From NCBI GenBank assembly GCA_043228905.1, contig JBHGNT010000004.1, forward strand, positions 10,168,001 through 10,232,000: a stretch of 64,000 nt of DNA, in the 5' to 3' direction. This DNA is from Azolla caroliniana (taxonomy: Eukaryota; Polypodiophyta). The notes under the pieces are model-generated. The model worked only from the letters and a program-made list of their open reading frames with translations, was not told the DNA's origin and searched no databases. This document shows, piece by piece, positions 37,601 to 47,207 of the stretch. The translations under genes and the position numbers were made by a program. Within the stretch, counting starts at the first letter, position 1. Every line of letters begins with the position of its first letter.

Positions 37601-37773
37601 TCTGTGCTCCTGGGTTCGCGAAAGTAGAGGGTCTCCATGTGCAGTGGTTTTTCTCTGTGCATTCTGGCGCCTTTTTCGAGCGTGTGCACATCGTGTACTA
37701 AAATAGCATTATGTCCTGTGGCGGCACTTAAATGCCCACTATGTACCTTTTCGCTCCTCGCTCTCTTGTCCAT
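34675..37773 (-). CDS. Third reading frame of gypsy element, coiled-coil rich, function unknown
   Basis: I do not recognise this protein. Three open segments join into one likely frame: 37773-36841 (a natural start is MDPQTLSEVA at 37467), 36941-35694 and 35499-34675. They are separated by one frameshift near 36940, one TAG at 35694-35696 and one frameshift near 35510. The N-terminal 200 or so residues look globular (IRALTGLPEGGIFTIDNP, LPV-type hydrophobic runs). A basic and proline/glutamate-rich linker follows, then about 350 residues of heptad-rich coiled coil (ELAELRDELAAQEALRSRE). The end is glutamine-rich and acidic. It lies between integrase and the 3' LTR, where some plant gypsy lineages carry env-like or accessory frames. 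No signal peptide or membrane segment is visible. Confidence 0.6.
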
Positions 37774-37849
37774 TCATACCTCGCTTTTGCATGATTACTT
37801 CGTTTTTTTTTTCTTCTTCTTTTAATTTTAATGTAGTGTGAGGTTACTT

Positions 37850-40108
37850 GTCCGTTGGTCCTATCGGACCCTTATCAGCCTCATTACGGTTGCCGGCTTG
37901 GTGGTTGCCATTTCCGTCACAGGTTGTCATTTCCTCACCTGTGTTGGTCCTTTGCTCAAATCGGTTCTTGGGCATCGGTCCTCTATATGGCTTCAATCTG
38001 AATCCGTTGACCCATTTGCCTAGCACTTCACCGGCAAGTGTCCCTAACTGGTAGGACCCATTATACTCACGTGTCAGCCAATACGGGCCGGTTCATCTAA
38101 ACCGTAGTTTACCCGGCATCTTGCCCATCCGGGTCTGAAATACTAACACCGGCTTGCCGATTTCGAACATTTTTTCATTTCCTTTCCGTTGCCGGTCGAC
38201 AAATGCTTTCCGTCGCCGTTGTTCCAATTCTAAGTGCAGGATGCTTGCCAGTTGTTGTTCCTCGAGTTCACAAAGCGCTGTTAACCGTATTGCCTCCGAC
38301 TCCTTCTCGTTCAGCCGTTCCCGTAGCTGGATCCGTAAGCTTAGTACTTGGAATTCCACCGGCATGACCGCCTCTAGTCCGAACGCTAATCGGAACGGTG
38401 TTGTTCGGATGCTTGTTTTGTATGTTGTCCGGTATGCCCAAATCGCGCTATGTAGCTTGGTATCCCAATCCGTACGGTTTTCGTTGACGATCTTCCGGAG
38501 GATATTCTGGAGCGTTTTGTTCGTCGACTCAGCTAACCCATTTGCTTGTGGATAGTACGGTGTGCTCCGTTTATGGACAACGACATAGAATGTTGTCAGG
38601 CTTTCAACTACTTGGCCGAGAAAGTGCCCCCCTTGGTCGCTTATTAATTCGATTGGGCATCCGTAACGACACCAGATGTATTCGTATAGAAATTTTGCCG
38701 TTGACACAACGGTGTTGTCTCTTAAGGCTTTTGCCTCCACCCATTTCGTGCAGTAATCCGTTGCGACGATGACGTACCGATTACCTGTTCTCATTGCCGG
38801 TGGTTTGAATGGTCCAACGAAGTCCAACCCCCACTTCTGGAATGGTTCGAGTGGTAGTACAGGCTGGTGTGGCATCCGAGCTTGCTCCGTTGGTTGGCCC
38901 ATTCGTTGGCATAGGTCACATTCTTTTGCGTACCGTACAACATCTCTTAATGTAGTTGGCCACCATAGGCCACTTTGCCATATTTTCTTGGCCGTCGCAT
39001 CTCCGGCATAGTGACCTCCGACAACTCCGCAATGGGTTTCCCTCAGTATGAGGTCCTTTTCATCGCTGCGCACAACCCGTCTCCATATGCCGTCCACGCC
39101 CTTGTGGTAAAGTGTGTCTCGCAGTAAGCAAAAATGTCGGCTTTGCACCGCCAGGCGTTTCCTTTCGTCCCGATTCATCTCTTCCGGAGGTTGTCCTGTG
39201 CTAAGAAACTGGTGCATATTTGTGAGCCACTTGTCTTCCTGTGCCACTGTCTCATATGCTGCCATTTCCGTAATGACTCGAAACAGCTCCGCATCCGGAA
39301 ACTCGTCCGCTACTCCGTCGCCTGTTTCTCTGGACTCTAATCGGCTTAAATAATCCGCTACGGCATGTTGTATATCGGGTCGATGGAATATTTCGAACTC
39401 GAATTCCTGTAACAGTAAGGTCCACCGAGCCAACTTACCGGTGAGTGACGCCTTGGACACCAGGTAGAGGAGTGCCGAATGATCTACATGGAAGGAAAAC
39501 TTCCTTCCCAATAAATAATGCCGAAACTTTGTCACACTGTAGATCATCCCTAGAGCTTCCCGTTCCGTGGTAGAGTAGTTCCGTTCCTCTTGGGATAGCT
39601 TTCGGCTGGCATAATACACTGGTCGGTACCACTTTGGCTCCGTAAGTTGCATCAGTACGCTTCCGATTGCGATGTCGGAGGCGTCCGCGAACACATGAAA
39701 TTCTTTACTCCAATCCGGAGGCTGCACTACCGGTGCTTGCGACAATAGTACCTTGAGGGCCCTATACGCCCTATCCTCGGTGTCGGTCCACTGGAATGGT
39801 GTTCGATGTACCGCGGCATGCAACGGTGTAGCTAGGTCGGCCAAGTATCGGAGCATCCGGCTGTGCCACTGGATCTGGCCTAAGAACCGGTTCAATGCCT
39901 TTGCCGTTGCCGGCGCCAATGCTTCTAATATGGCTTTCACTTTGTTCAGGTCGACTGCAATGCTTTCCTGGCTCACAATATGTCCTAGTAGGGTCCCACT
40001 GGACACGCCAAATACACACTTTGCTGCTCGGTGTTCTCCTTTTGCTCGGTGTTCTCCTTTTGCCGCTCTAAGTCTGTTACGTTTTGCTCGTTTGCTTTCT
40101 TCCACCAT
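37850..40108 (-). pseudogene. Gypsy pol remnant: RT end, RNase H, integrase
   Basis: Starts within the RT thumb (SSGTLLGHIVSQESIAVD, near 40000). RNase H follows with FHVFADASDIAIGSVL, TTEREALGMIYSV and HVDHSALLYLV. Integrase has its HHCC finger (HCGVVGGHYAG ... CDLCQRMG) and DDE residues in LDFVGPF, SDQGGHF and NGLAESTNK. The conserved integrase end runs past a TGA at 38093-38095, where TGPYWLTREYNG continues in frame; TGG to TGA is the likely change. No chromodomain is evident. The YxDD palm and the protease are absent. The first 30 residues of the open frame come from the deletion junction and are not native. Confidence 0.9.
40025..40066. repeat. 18-bp duplication at the gypsy deletion junction
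   Basis: GCTCGGTGTTCTCCTTTT occurs twice in tandem exactly where gag-type coiled coil gives way to the RT thumb. It looks like a repair scar of the deletion that removed protease and the RT palm. Confidence 0.6.
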
Positions 40109-40204
40109 TCCGTCGCTTGCTTCCGGATGGTCTCATGCGTCTCCCATTCCTTGGCCATGCCCTTCGACCTTGTGGTCACCTGCTGCAGATCTGCCACTTC
40201 AGGG

Positions 40205-42015
40205 ACTACCATATATTTACTGTTGGTCGTTTGTCATAGCTCTTCGCCGGACATTGATTACTATAATGGCCTTCCTATCGGCAGTAGTAGCAGTAGGCTT
40301 TCCAGGTATTGCTGGATTCAGCATTGTCTGTTGTACCCGAGGCAGATCTCGTGGTAAGCGCGAGGTTTTGGGCCGGTTGGTTGCTTGAAGCTCCTTGTTC
40401 CGGATCCCGTGGGTGGCCGCCTTTTTTGAAATGGCGTTTTTTGTTATAGTTCTTCTTATTGTGGTACTCTTGATGAGGTTGGTCGTTATATCTGCCGTAT
40501 TCCTCCCGTTGCTGCCGATACCCGGGGGAGTGCTCCCGGTCGTAATGTTCGTATCGTCTATTGTAATCCCGGTACCGATCATTTCTATCATACCGGTCGT
40601 AGTTATCCCGCTGATCACCGTACCAGACATCATTCTCCCGTCGATCGCCATACCAGACATCCTGTGCCGGTCGGTCGCGGTCCATTCGCCGCCAGCGTTC
40701 CTCTTCTTCATCCCGGCTGCTGCGTGGCTCTATTTGTCGGACGAGCGGTGCTTGCCGGTTCAATAGATTATACTCGCACCTATCCGTCGTATGGCCCTTG
40801 GATTGACAGATTACACATTGCGTCCTCATAGTGCATTCTAGTGCCGAGTGTCTGGAATTCAAGCAGGTTGTGCACTGTATTGCTTGCCGAAACCAGAGGT
40901 CTTCATCGGACGATAACGCTCGTTGGAGTGCTCCCAGTGTGAGCCAAGAGCTTGTCTTTTCCATCTCTCTTACCTAGTCAATGACCTGGTCGATGGTACT
41001 TGCGCGGAAGTCAATTACCGTGCAAACCGTGCGTAGGGGTTCCCGGAGCGCATTTAGGAATATAGTCCGTAATTCCTCCTCCGGGGGTGCACAGGCAAGC
41101 TGACTATGCATCCGTTGAAACCGGATGACAAACTGGGGAATGCTCTCCCCCGCCTCCTGTCGGATGGTATAAAATAAGCCCACCATTACTGTCTGGTCCA
41201 CCTCCTTTTGGAAAAAATGCAAGAATTTAGCTTTTAAATCTGCGTAGGTTGTGATGGTAGACGGGTCCTGCGTCCGACGCCATCTTGCTGCCGGTCCCTC
41301 CAATGTGACGCCAAATTCCGCTATCTTAGAGCGTTCCTCTTCCTCTGGGGTCAATCACTGGGACACATGGTTTGCTTCCCATGTCTGTTCAAAGGCGTGA
41401 ACATGAGCTTCCGCATCCGGATCATCTCTATACTTGGAGTATTGGAACGACATGTCGTCGTCCGGTATCGGTGCGCGGGCTGGTGGTGTTGGTGGTCGTT
41501 CTTGGTTTTTCTCCGGCGTCGGTGGTCTTTCCTCTTCTTTTGGTGATGGAGGCCTCTCCTCCTCGACTTCCGGTGTCGGAGGTTGCTCTTCCTTTGCTTC
41601 TGGTTCCGGAGGTTCCAGCCTTAGCACTTCTGGTTCCGGTGTCGGTAAGGTGTCCGATCCTTCGTCCTCCGGTCCGCCCGGGGTTTCGTTGCTGCTACGG
41701 TAGTTCGTGTGCACGTTGTATCCCCCTTCGGAATCCGATTCATACGCTGAAAAAGGCTTCTGCTTCGTCTTCTCCGCTTGCCAACGCCTGGAGAAGGGAT
41801 TCGGTTTCCCGGAGGCTGCTTAGGATGCTGCCGTCGTCCGGGTGCGATGTTTGCTGTAACCAGAGGGACTCCTCCGCTACTCTCTGGATTACGTTGGAAA
41901 ACGAGCGATCCGCTCTAATTTCCTGCGCCGCTTGCTGGAAAGCCTCACGTCTTCTTTGCCTTTCGACAAGGCGTCGAGTTCAATCTGTAACCAGGTCGTG
42001 CGTTGATCTAGTCAT
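40205..42015 (-). pseudogene. Gypsy gag with premature stops
   Basis: Starts at ATG 42015, 54 bp inside the 5' LTR. It includes a proline/glutamate-rich stretch (PPTPE-type repeats, 41460-41650), a retrotransposon gag core (GPAARWRRTQDPSTITTYAD, FHFFQKEVDQ region near 41150-41300) and two CCHC-like clusters (CTTCLNSRHSALEC region; CYYCR-stop-EGHYSNQC near 40250-40290). In-frame stops are at about 41982 (TGA), 41355 (TGA), 40974 (TAG) and 40275 (TAG), the last inside the second zinc knuckle. A frameshift lies near 41745. All four stops could come from CGA or CAG by one C-to-T change. Confidence 0.85.
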
Positions 42016-42068
42016 CCATTCGTGCCATCGTTCGCTGCAAAAACAGGAATCGTGGTCGCCAAAAACTG

Positions 42069-42504
42069 TGTTAACTCTTAGGGCCAGACAATGGCCTAAC
42101 ACAGGGTGTCTTCGGAAGACACTTCACCAAAGGGGTGTTACAGCAAGAGGATTAGGCTCAACGATTAATCCGACTTAATTAGGTTACTTAGCAAGATCGT
42201 CCTTAATGATCACACGCGTAAGATATAACAATGAATGCAGATCGGCAATTAACACAGAGAGATAAAAAACACTAAGCTTCATTAATTAACCGCTGCTCAT
42301 TACATTGTATCTGGGCCTTTAAATAGGTTTCCGGTTTGTAGTACAAAACGGTGCCATCCGCACCTGTTCGGGATCGGTCCGGATTCGGAACGGCATACCG
42401 ATTCCGGTCCGTCCGTCCACAATAATAGCTTACTTACAACCATTCCTTAATAATTAAATAACTCCTCCGTTTCACACTCTGGACTACTTTGCCGGCCGAT
42501 AACA
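42069..42504 (-). repeat. 5' LTR of gypsy element
   Basis: 436 bp, ends TGTTAACTC and CGATAACA. A possible primer site (TGGCGACCACGATTCC, minus strand) begins about five bases inside; I cannot assign the tRNA. Confidence 0.95.
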
Positions 42505-43720
42505 GTGTCGGTCGGACATATCGTTGAGCAAGGGATGCAAGTGCGGTTTACGCACCTCGGGTGCTTCATTGAGGATGAGGGCGAAGTTATTGCGCAAGGG
42601 CGCAGAGATGGGAGGATGTTTATCCTCAACACCAGTGACGTCGGCACCGCACTGTTCGCCAAAGGACAGAAGGTCGAGTCGGATATCGACCTGTGGCACA
42701 AGCGGATCGACCACGTCAACTACCGGAGGCTTCAAGACCTGCAAACGGAACAAGTCGTTTTCGGTTTGCCGAAGTTTAGCAGCCGGAGAGCACAGATTTG
42801 TGAAGCCTGCCAACTTGGGAAGCAACACCGGCTTCCATTCCCCACCAAAACAAATCGAAGCCGTAACAAGCTCGATCTTATCCATTCGGATGTGTGGGGA
42901 CCGGCACAAAATGTTAGCATTGGCGGGAGTCGATATTTCGTCTCCTTCATCGACGATTACACGCGGCATACGTGGATCTACCTCATTGAGCAGAAGAGCG
43001 AAGTCTTCGGGTGTTTCCGGAGCCTCAAGAAGATGGTGGAACGGGAATCGGAGAGGAATACCAAATGCCTATGGTTGGATGGCGGAAAAGAGTACTTTTC
43101 CGGCCAATTCAACAACTATCTGCAACAAAAAGGAATTTGGCGAGAATTCAGATGCAGATACACACCGCAACAGAACGGTGTGGCCAAAAGGAAGAATCGG
43201 TTGTTGATTGACGCGGCTAGGGCAATGCTGGAGGAAAAGAGTATGCCCAAGTTCTACTGGGCGGAGGCGGTCCAAACGGTCGTTTACATCCAGAACCGGA
43301 TCGGGGACAAGGTGTCAGCTCACGAGTTGTATTTCGGGCGTTAGCCGAATTTGAGACACCTCTGGATATTCGGCAGCATAGCCTATGTACATGTGCTGGA
43401 TGAGAAGTGGAGAAAGTTGGATGCAAAATCGGAAAAATGCATCCTAGTCGGCTATGCTCAAGAGGAAAAGGGGTATAAGTGTTATAACCCCCGGACGAAG
43501 CAGGTCCGAGTAAGCCGAGATGTCGAGTTTGATGAATCGGCATCGTGGTATTCCTTACTGACTCCGACTTCCGATCCCGACCCGATGTCGGAGGATGGGG
43601 ATAGTGAGCCCGAACCGGCCCAGGTAGAGAAAGATGAAGCTGGGACTCAAGATGAGAGTCCAGAATCGTTCCGGTTAAGCGGACCGAATGAGAGACTGGA
43701 TCAGTCCAACCAGATTCTTG
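42505..43720 (+). pseudogene. Copia-C integrase region (3' part, split gene)
   Basis: Continues the copia-C frame after the gypsy insertion: pre-integrase with LWHKRIDHVNYRRL and CEACQLGKQHR, then the integrase core with HSDVWGP and WLDGGKEYF. The third catalytic position reads NGVAKRKNR, where the family has NGVAERKNR, so the catalytic glutamate is lysine (AAA at 43186-43188). A TAG follows YFGR at 43342-43344, and the frame goes on through the integrase C-terminal part (KWRKLDAKSEKCILVGY) to about 43720. There it breaks off against copia-A-type sequence. Reverse transcriptase is missing. Confidence 0.9.
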
Positions 43721-44026
43721 TTCTAGAACATGATGTTGATCTTCTCCTAGAGTTCATGAGCCTTACTTTCTTCATTGAAGTTGTTGTACAAGCTCATGTC
43801 GATGAAGCACCGGATGTATGCCATCGTCTTCATGTGCATCACCTCCCACACTGTGGCGTCGATCTTATCCGGTCTCTTGTCCCGGAACTGAACCGGCAAC
43901 CAAAGAACTTTAACCATCAGAATATCCCTCATCTTCGACTTCCACACTGAGTAGTTGGAGCCGGTGAGCTTGAACACGCCGCCAAACAATTCTTCCATTC
44001 CTGTGTTGTTCGCTCTGATACCAGTT
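43721..44026 (-). pseudogene. Copia-A-type gag 5' fragment
   Basis: Minus-strand frame from ATG at 43998: MEELFGGVFKLTGSNYSVWK, IDMSLYNNFNEESKAHEL. An intact primer site TGGTATCAGAGC (minus, about 44012-44023) adjoins the LTR at right. The fragment ends abruptly against copia-C. Confidence 0.88.
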
Positions 44027-44660
44027 TGAAGGAAATAGCGTGGAATATTGCTCGGCCACAACCGAGTCTTGAATCACTTCAATGAGAATCAAACACAGAA
44101 ATGGGAATCGGGGAGAGAATGCACGTACACACACGAACAATAGAGAGTACACCTGATGTTTACATGGAAAACTCTAACAGGGAAAAATCACTGGAGCCCA
44201 CACACTCCAAACTATCACTATATAAGAAAGGTACAATCAGAGACTCGGAGGCAACGACCTCGAGCTCTGTGTCTTCACCAAGCGGCGGTTACAACAGAGT
44301 ATCGCTCTATATATATCTCTCTCTCTCTATACAACAGTTATGGACATACAACAATATGACAACTCTGTCTTCTGTGATTGCCCTAGTTCATATTTATACT
44401 CATATGAACTTAGAGCTATTTACAAATATAGCCTCAATAGGCTTACTCAAAACATATTTACAAATATGTCTTCTCTTCCGGTTCTCACCGGGTCCATCCG
44501 ATCCAGTTTCCGGATCTGTTCTAGTTCTCACAAGGTCCATCTGATCCGGTTACCAGATTTCTTCCGGTTCTCACGGGGTCTATCCGATCCGGTTACATGA
44601 TCTCTTCCGGTTCTCTTCATTCATAACTGGATCTCATCCGGAGGGACCGACTTCCCAACA
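44027..44660 (-). mobile_element. Copia-A-type LTR with gag on one side and RNase H on the other
   Basis: A 634-bp LTR, TG at 44027 and CA at 44660. Left of it are primer site and gag; right of it are purine tract and RNase H end. It therefore serves as 5' LTR to one partial element and 3' LTR to the other. Its interior holds three worn 45-bp-type repeats (CCGGTTCTCAC...), in the region where copia-A has a 54-bp minisatellite. Confidence 0.85.
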
Positions 44661-45646
44661 AACATGTTTGACCCGTTCTCCTCTGTGTGGATCTTTGTCA
44701 GAGAAAAGTCTTTGTCATCTACCTTTTCCCGGAGCCAGTAATATCTCCTTTGGATATGCCTTGTCCTGGAGTGGTAGGTTGCGTTCTTTGCAAGGTGGAT
44801 GATGCTTTGACTGTCGCAATAGAGTCAAAATTTCTCTTGTTGAATTCCTAACTCTTCGAGGAAGTCCTTCATCCAAATTACTTCTTTGCCAACTTCTACA
44901 GCTGCCATGTACTCCGCTTCCGTTGTCACAATGCCACTAATTTTTGTAGCCTCGACTGGCACGTTATCGCTCTCCCTACATAGGTCATGACGTATGCGGA
45001 TGTGGACTGGCTGGTATCTACATAAACCGACATGTTTGAATTAGTAAAGCCTTCCAATAGAGGTTTAACTGAGTTGAATTGGAGGCACATGCTTGAGGTG
45101 CCTTTCAGGTACCGAAGGATCCACTTGATGACACCCCAATGCTCTCTTCTCGGATTGCTCATGAACCGGTTGACCACTCCAACCGCATATCCGATGTCTG
45201 GCCGGGTACACACCATTGCGTACATTAGGCTTCCAATTGCTGAGGCATACGATACCTTCGTCATCTCAGCTTTCTCCGCCTTTGTCTTTGGGCTTTGTTT
45301 CCTGGATAGCTTGTAGTTTGCCAGAAGTGTCGACCCGACCGGCTTCGCATCCGCCATGTTGAACCTTTGAAGCGCCTTTGTCACATATTTCTCCTATGAC
45401 ATCCACACTAGCTTCTTTGTTAGCTCCCGGACTATGTGCATCCCTAAGATCTGTCTCGCCGGACACATATCTTTCATTGAGAAGGACTTGCTCAAGGCCT
45501 TCTTTAGCATCCCAATCTTGATACGGTCCCATCCGACGATCAACATGTCGTCAACATATAGCAGGAGTATTAGGAAGTCTCCTCCATCGAACTTCTTCAT
45601 GGAAACACAGTGCTCAACCTGCATCTTGTGGTACCCTTGGTCGGGT
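44661..45646 (-). pseudogene. Copia-A-type RT/RNase H 3' fragment
   Basis: Minus strand: LLLYVDDMLIVGWD (RT catalytic YVDD), MHIVRELTKKLVW, the stretch ASAIGSLMYAMVCTRPDIGY, and RNase H with TEAEYMA-type and LYCDSQSIIHLAKN sequence. It has several stops and begins mid-RT at 45646, where another LTR-like sequence starts. Confidence 0.88.
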
Positions 45647-46203
45647 TGTTCGGCCGACAGTCCATTACTGTACGTAGCCGGCAAAATAGGTCGAACGTTA
45701 CGATCCGAACGTTCTATCAAGATGATTGTGGTAGAAGGATGGATAGACGAACTAGTCAACAAATAGGACTTGCTATTTGAGTAACCTTGATCGACTAATT
45801 GGTCTTAATATAATTACTTAGTAAGTCTAGCAAACTAGAAATCGACACTAGGAATAACAATGCACAGAGATACCATTTACACAAAAACACTCTAACTCAT
45901 AACTTATATTAATTCCAAAATAGAACAATAGCTTTAGAATGTTTTTGGTCCCTCTTTTATAGGTAAAATTGAGAGTCTCTTTTCAAGATTACACTTGCCC
46001 TTGTTTTGGCAAGAACTATTACAAAACTGTCTAACTAATTCTAATACATATTTTTACTACTTGGCAACATTCGTAATTACTAACTCACTGATTCGCCGCG
46101 ACGGTCCGACTCCGACTCCTTCATACTTCCAAACATTGTCGACTCCGACCCTTTCACACATGTCCCTTTCCAACCTTCCGACCCTATAGCCGACTGGCTA
46201 ACA
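45647..46203 (-). mobile_element. Probable LTR of another minus-strand element
   Basis: Starts TGTTCGG and ends GCTAACA. A reversed TATA-like tract lies near 45955, and a minus-strand purine run (GGATGGGGGTTCG) lies just right of it, like a polypurine tract. No partner LTR and no target duplication were found. Confidence 0.4.
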
Positions 46204-46572
46204 TTTGGCACGATCGAACCCCCATCCTTGCTTATGTCGAATACGAGTGTATAATGGCCGTATTCACATTGTCCCTTTGGACAACCCAAGTTTGGGCTAT
46301 TTCTGTAAATAGCATAAAGGGCAGTTGCCCTAGGATAGTCACTATATAAAGTGACTTTGTAACCTTTAGTAAGGGTTGTTGGTTGTCATTTGTAACTGTT
46401 GCTATTAAGAAATAAATCGTTTCTTTTGTGCCTCTGTGCCTGTGCCTGTGTGTGTGTGTGTGTGTGTATGTATCTTGTTTATTCTCATACACAGGTCCTT
46501 CAACATCACAGATGTTGTTTGTTCTTCCGCTCTGACGACCTTGTCCCCAACATTTGGTATCAGAGTGTTGGA
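46204..46572 (+). mobile_element. Copia-B 5' LTR end and primer site
   Basis: A TATATAAA at 46343-46350, (GT)n near 46449-46470, the LTR end CCCCAACA at 46552 and then TGGTATCAGAG (46555-46565) mark the right half of a plus-strand copia 5' LTR. Its left limit is not clear. The element resumes at 52274 after the copia-A insertion. Confidence 0.65.
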
Positions 46573-46577
46573 GGGTC

Positions 46578-47197
46578 TGACGGGAACTCCTAGCTCCTTA
46601 TGCGCAAGACTCGGCCACAGCCGAGATTCTTTTCATACACAGAAAAGGGGAAATAGAACACGACACAAAGAAGAGAAATGGTACACAAGAGGTTAACGTG
46701 GAAAACCCCAAACTAGGGGAAAAACCACGGCAGCCCACGGGCTGCAAACTGTCACTATGTATGAATGTACAAAACAGTGAGTACACAGAGGCAACGACCT
46801 CGAGCTCACGATCTTCGCCACAGGTGGCGGTTACAACAGAGGCAACGACCTCGTTCTCCCCCCCTCTCTCTGTACAGTTACGCGCTCCCACTTATTCTTG
46901 CACCAACAAGGAAGAATGAAGACAACAACTAAAAGTTTGCCCTAAGTCATATTTATACTAATATGACTTTTCGGCTATTTACAAATGTAGCCACAATGGG
47001 CTCTCAGAAACATATTTACGAATATGTCTCTTCCTCCGGTTCATACCGGTTCTGCACCATCCGGCTCTCCGTAGCCGGGTACTCCTCATCCGGTTCGCAC
47101 TGGGCCTGTATCATCCGGCTCTCCGTAGACGGGTACTCAGTTTGTTCGTCTGCACTGTTCTTCTCCCTTCCCGTCCAGAGGGACCTGTCTCCCAACA
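46578..47197 (-). repeat. 3' LTR of copia-A
   Basis: 620 bp with two units of the 54-bp repeat (landmark CGGCTC at 47062 and 47116). Confidence 0.93.
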
Positions 47198-47207
47198 AAC
47201 TCCCCCT

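Larger units (their letters stand above)
34184..42504 (-). mobile_element. Complete Ty3/gypsy-type element with extra 3' reading frame
   Basis: An 8,321-bp element bounded by 436-bp LTRs and a perfect 5-bp target duplication GTGTC (34179-34183, 42505-42509). Minus-strand order is gag (42015-40205), deletion junction, end of reverse transcriptase, RNase H and integrase (40108-37850), then a roughly 930-1,030-codon third frame (37773-34675). Protease and the reverse transcriptase palm are missing, so it cannot move on its own. The LTRs differ at about 15 of 436 positions by eye, so the insertion is fairly young. It interrupts copia-C exactly between protease and integrase. The solo LTR at 6897-7330 belongs to the same family. 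Confidence 0.95.

Noticed and set aside
38093-40108. Gypsy pol frame as an intact gene from its first ATG
   Set aside because: The first 30 codons are junction sequence and the RT palm is missing, so the long open frame is not a functional pol.
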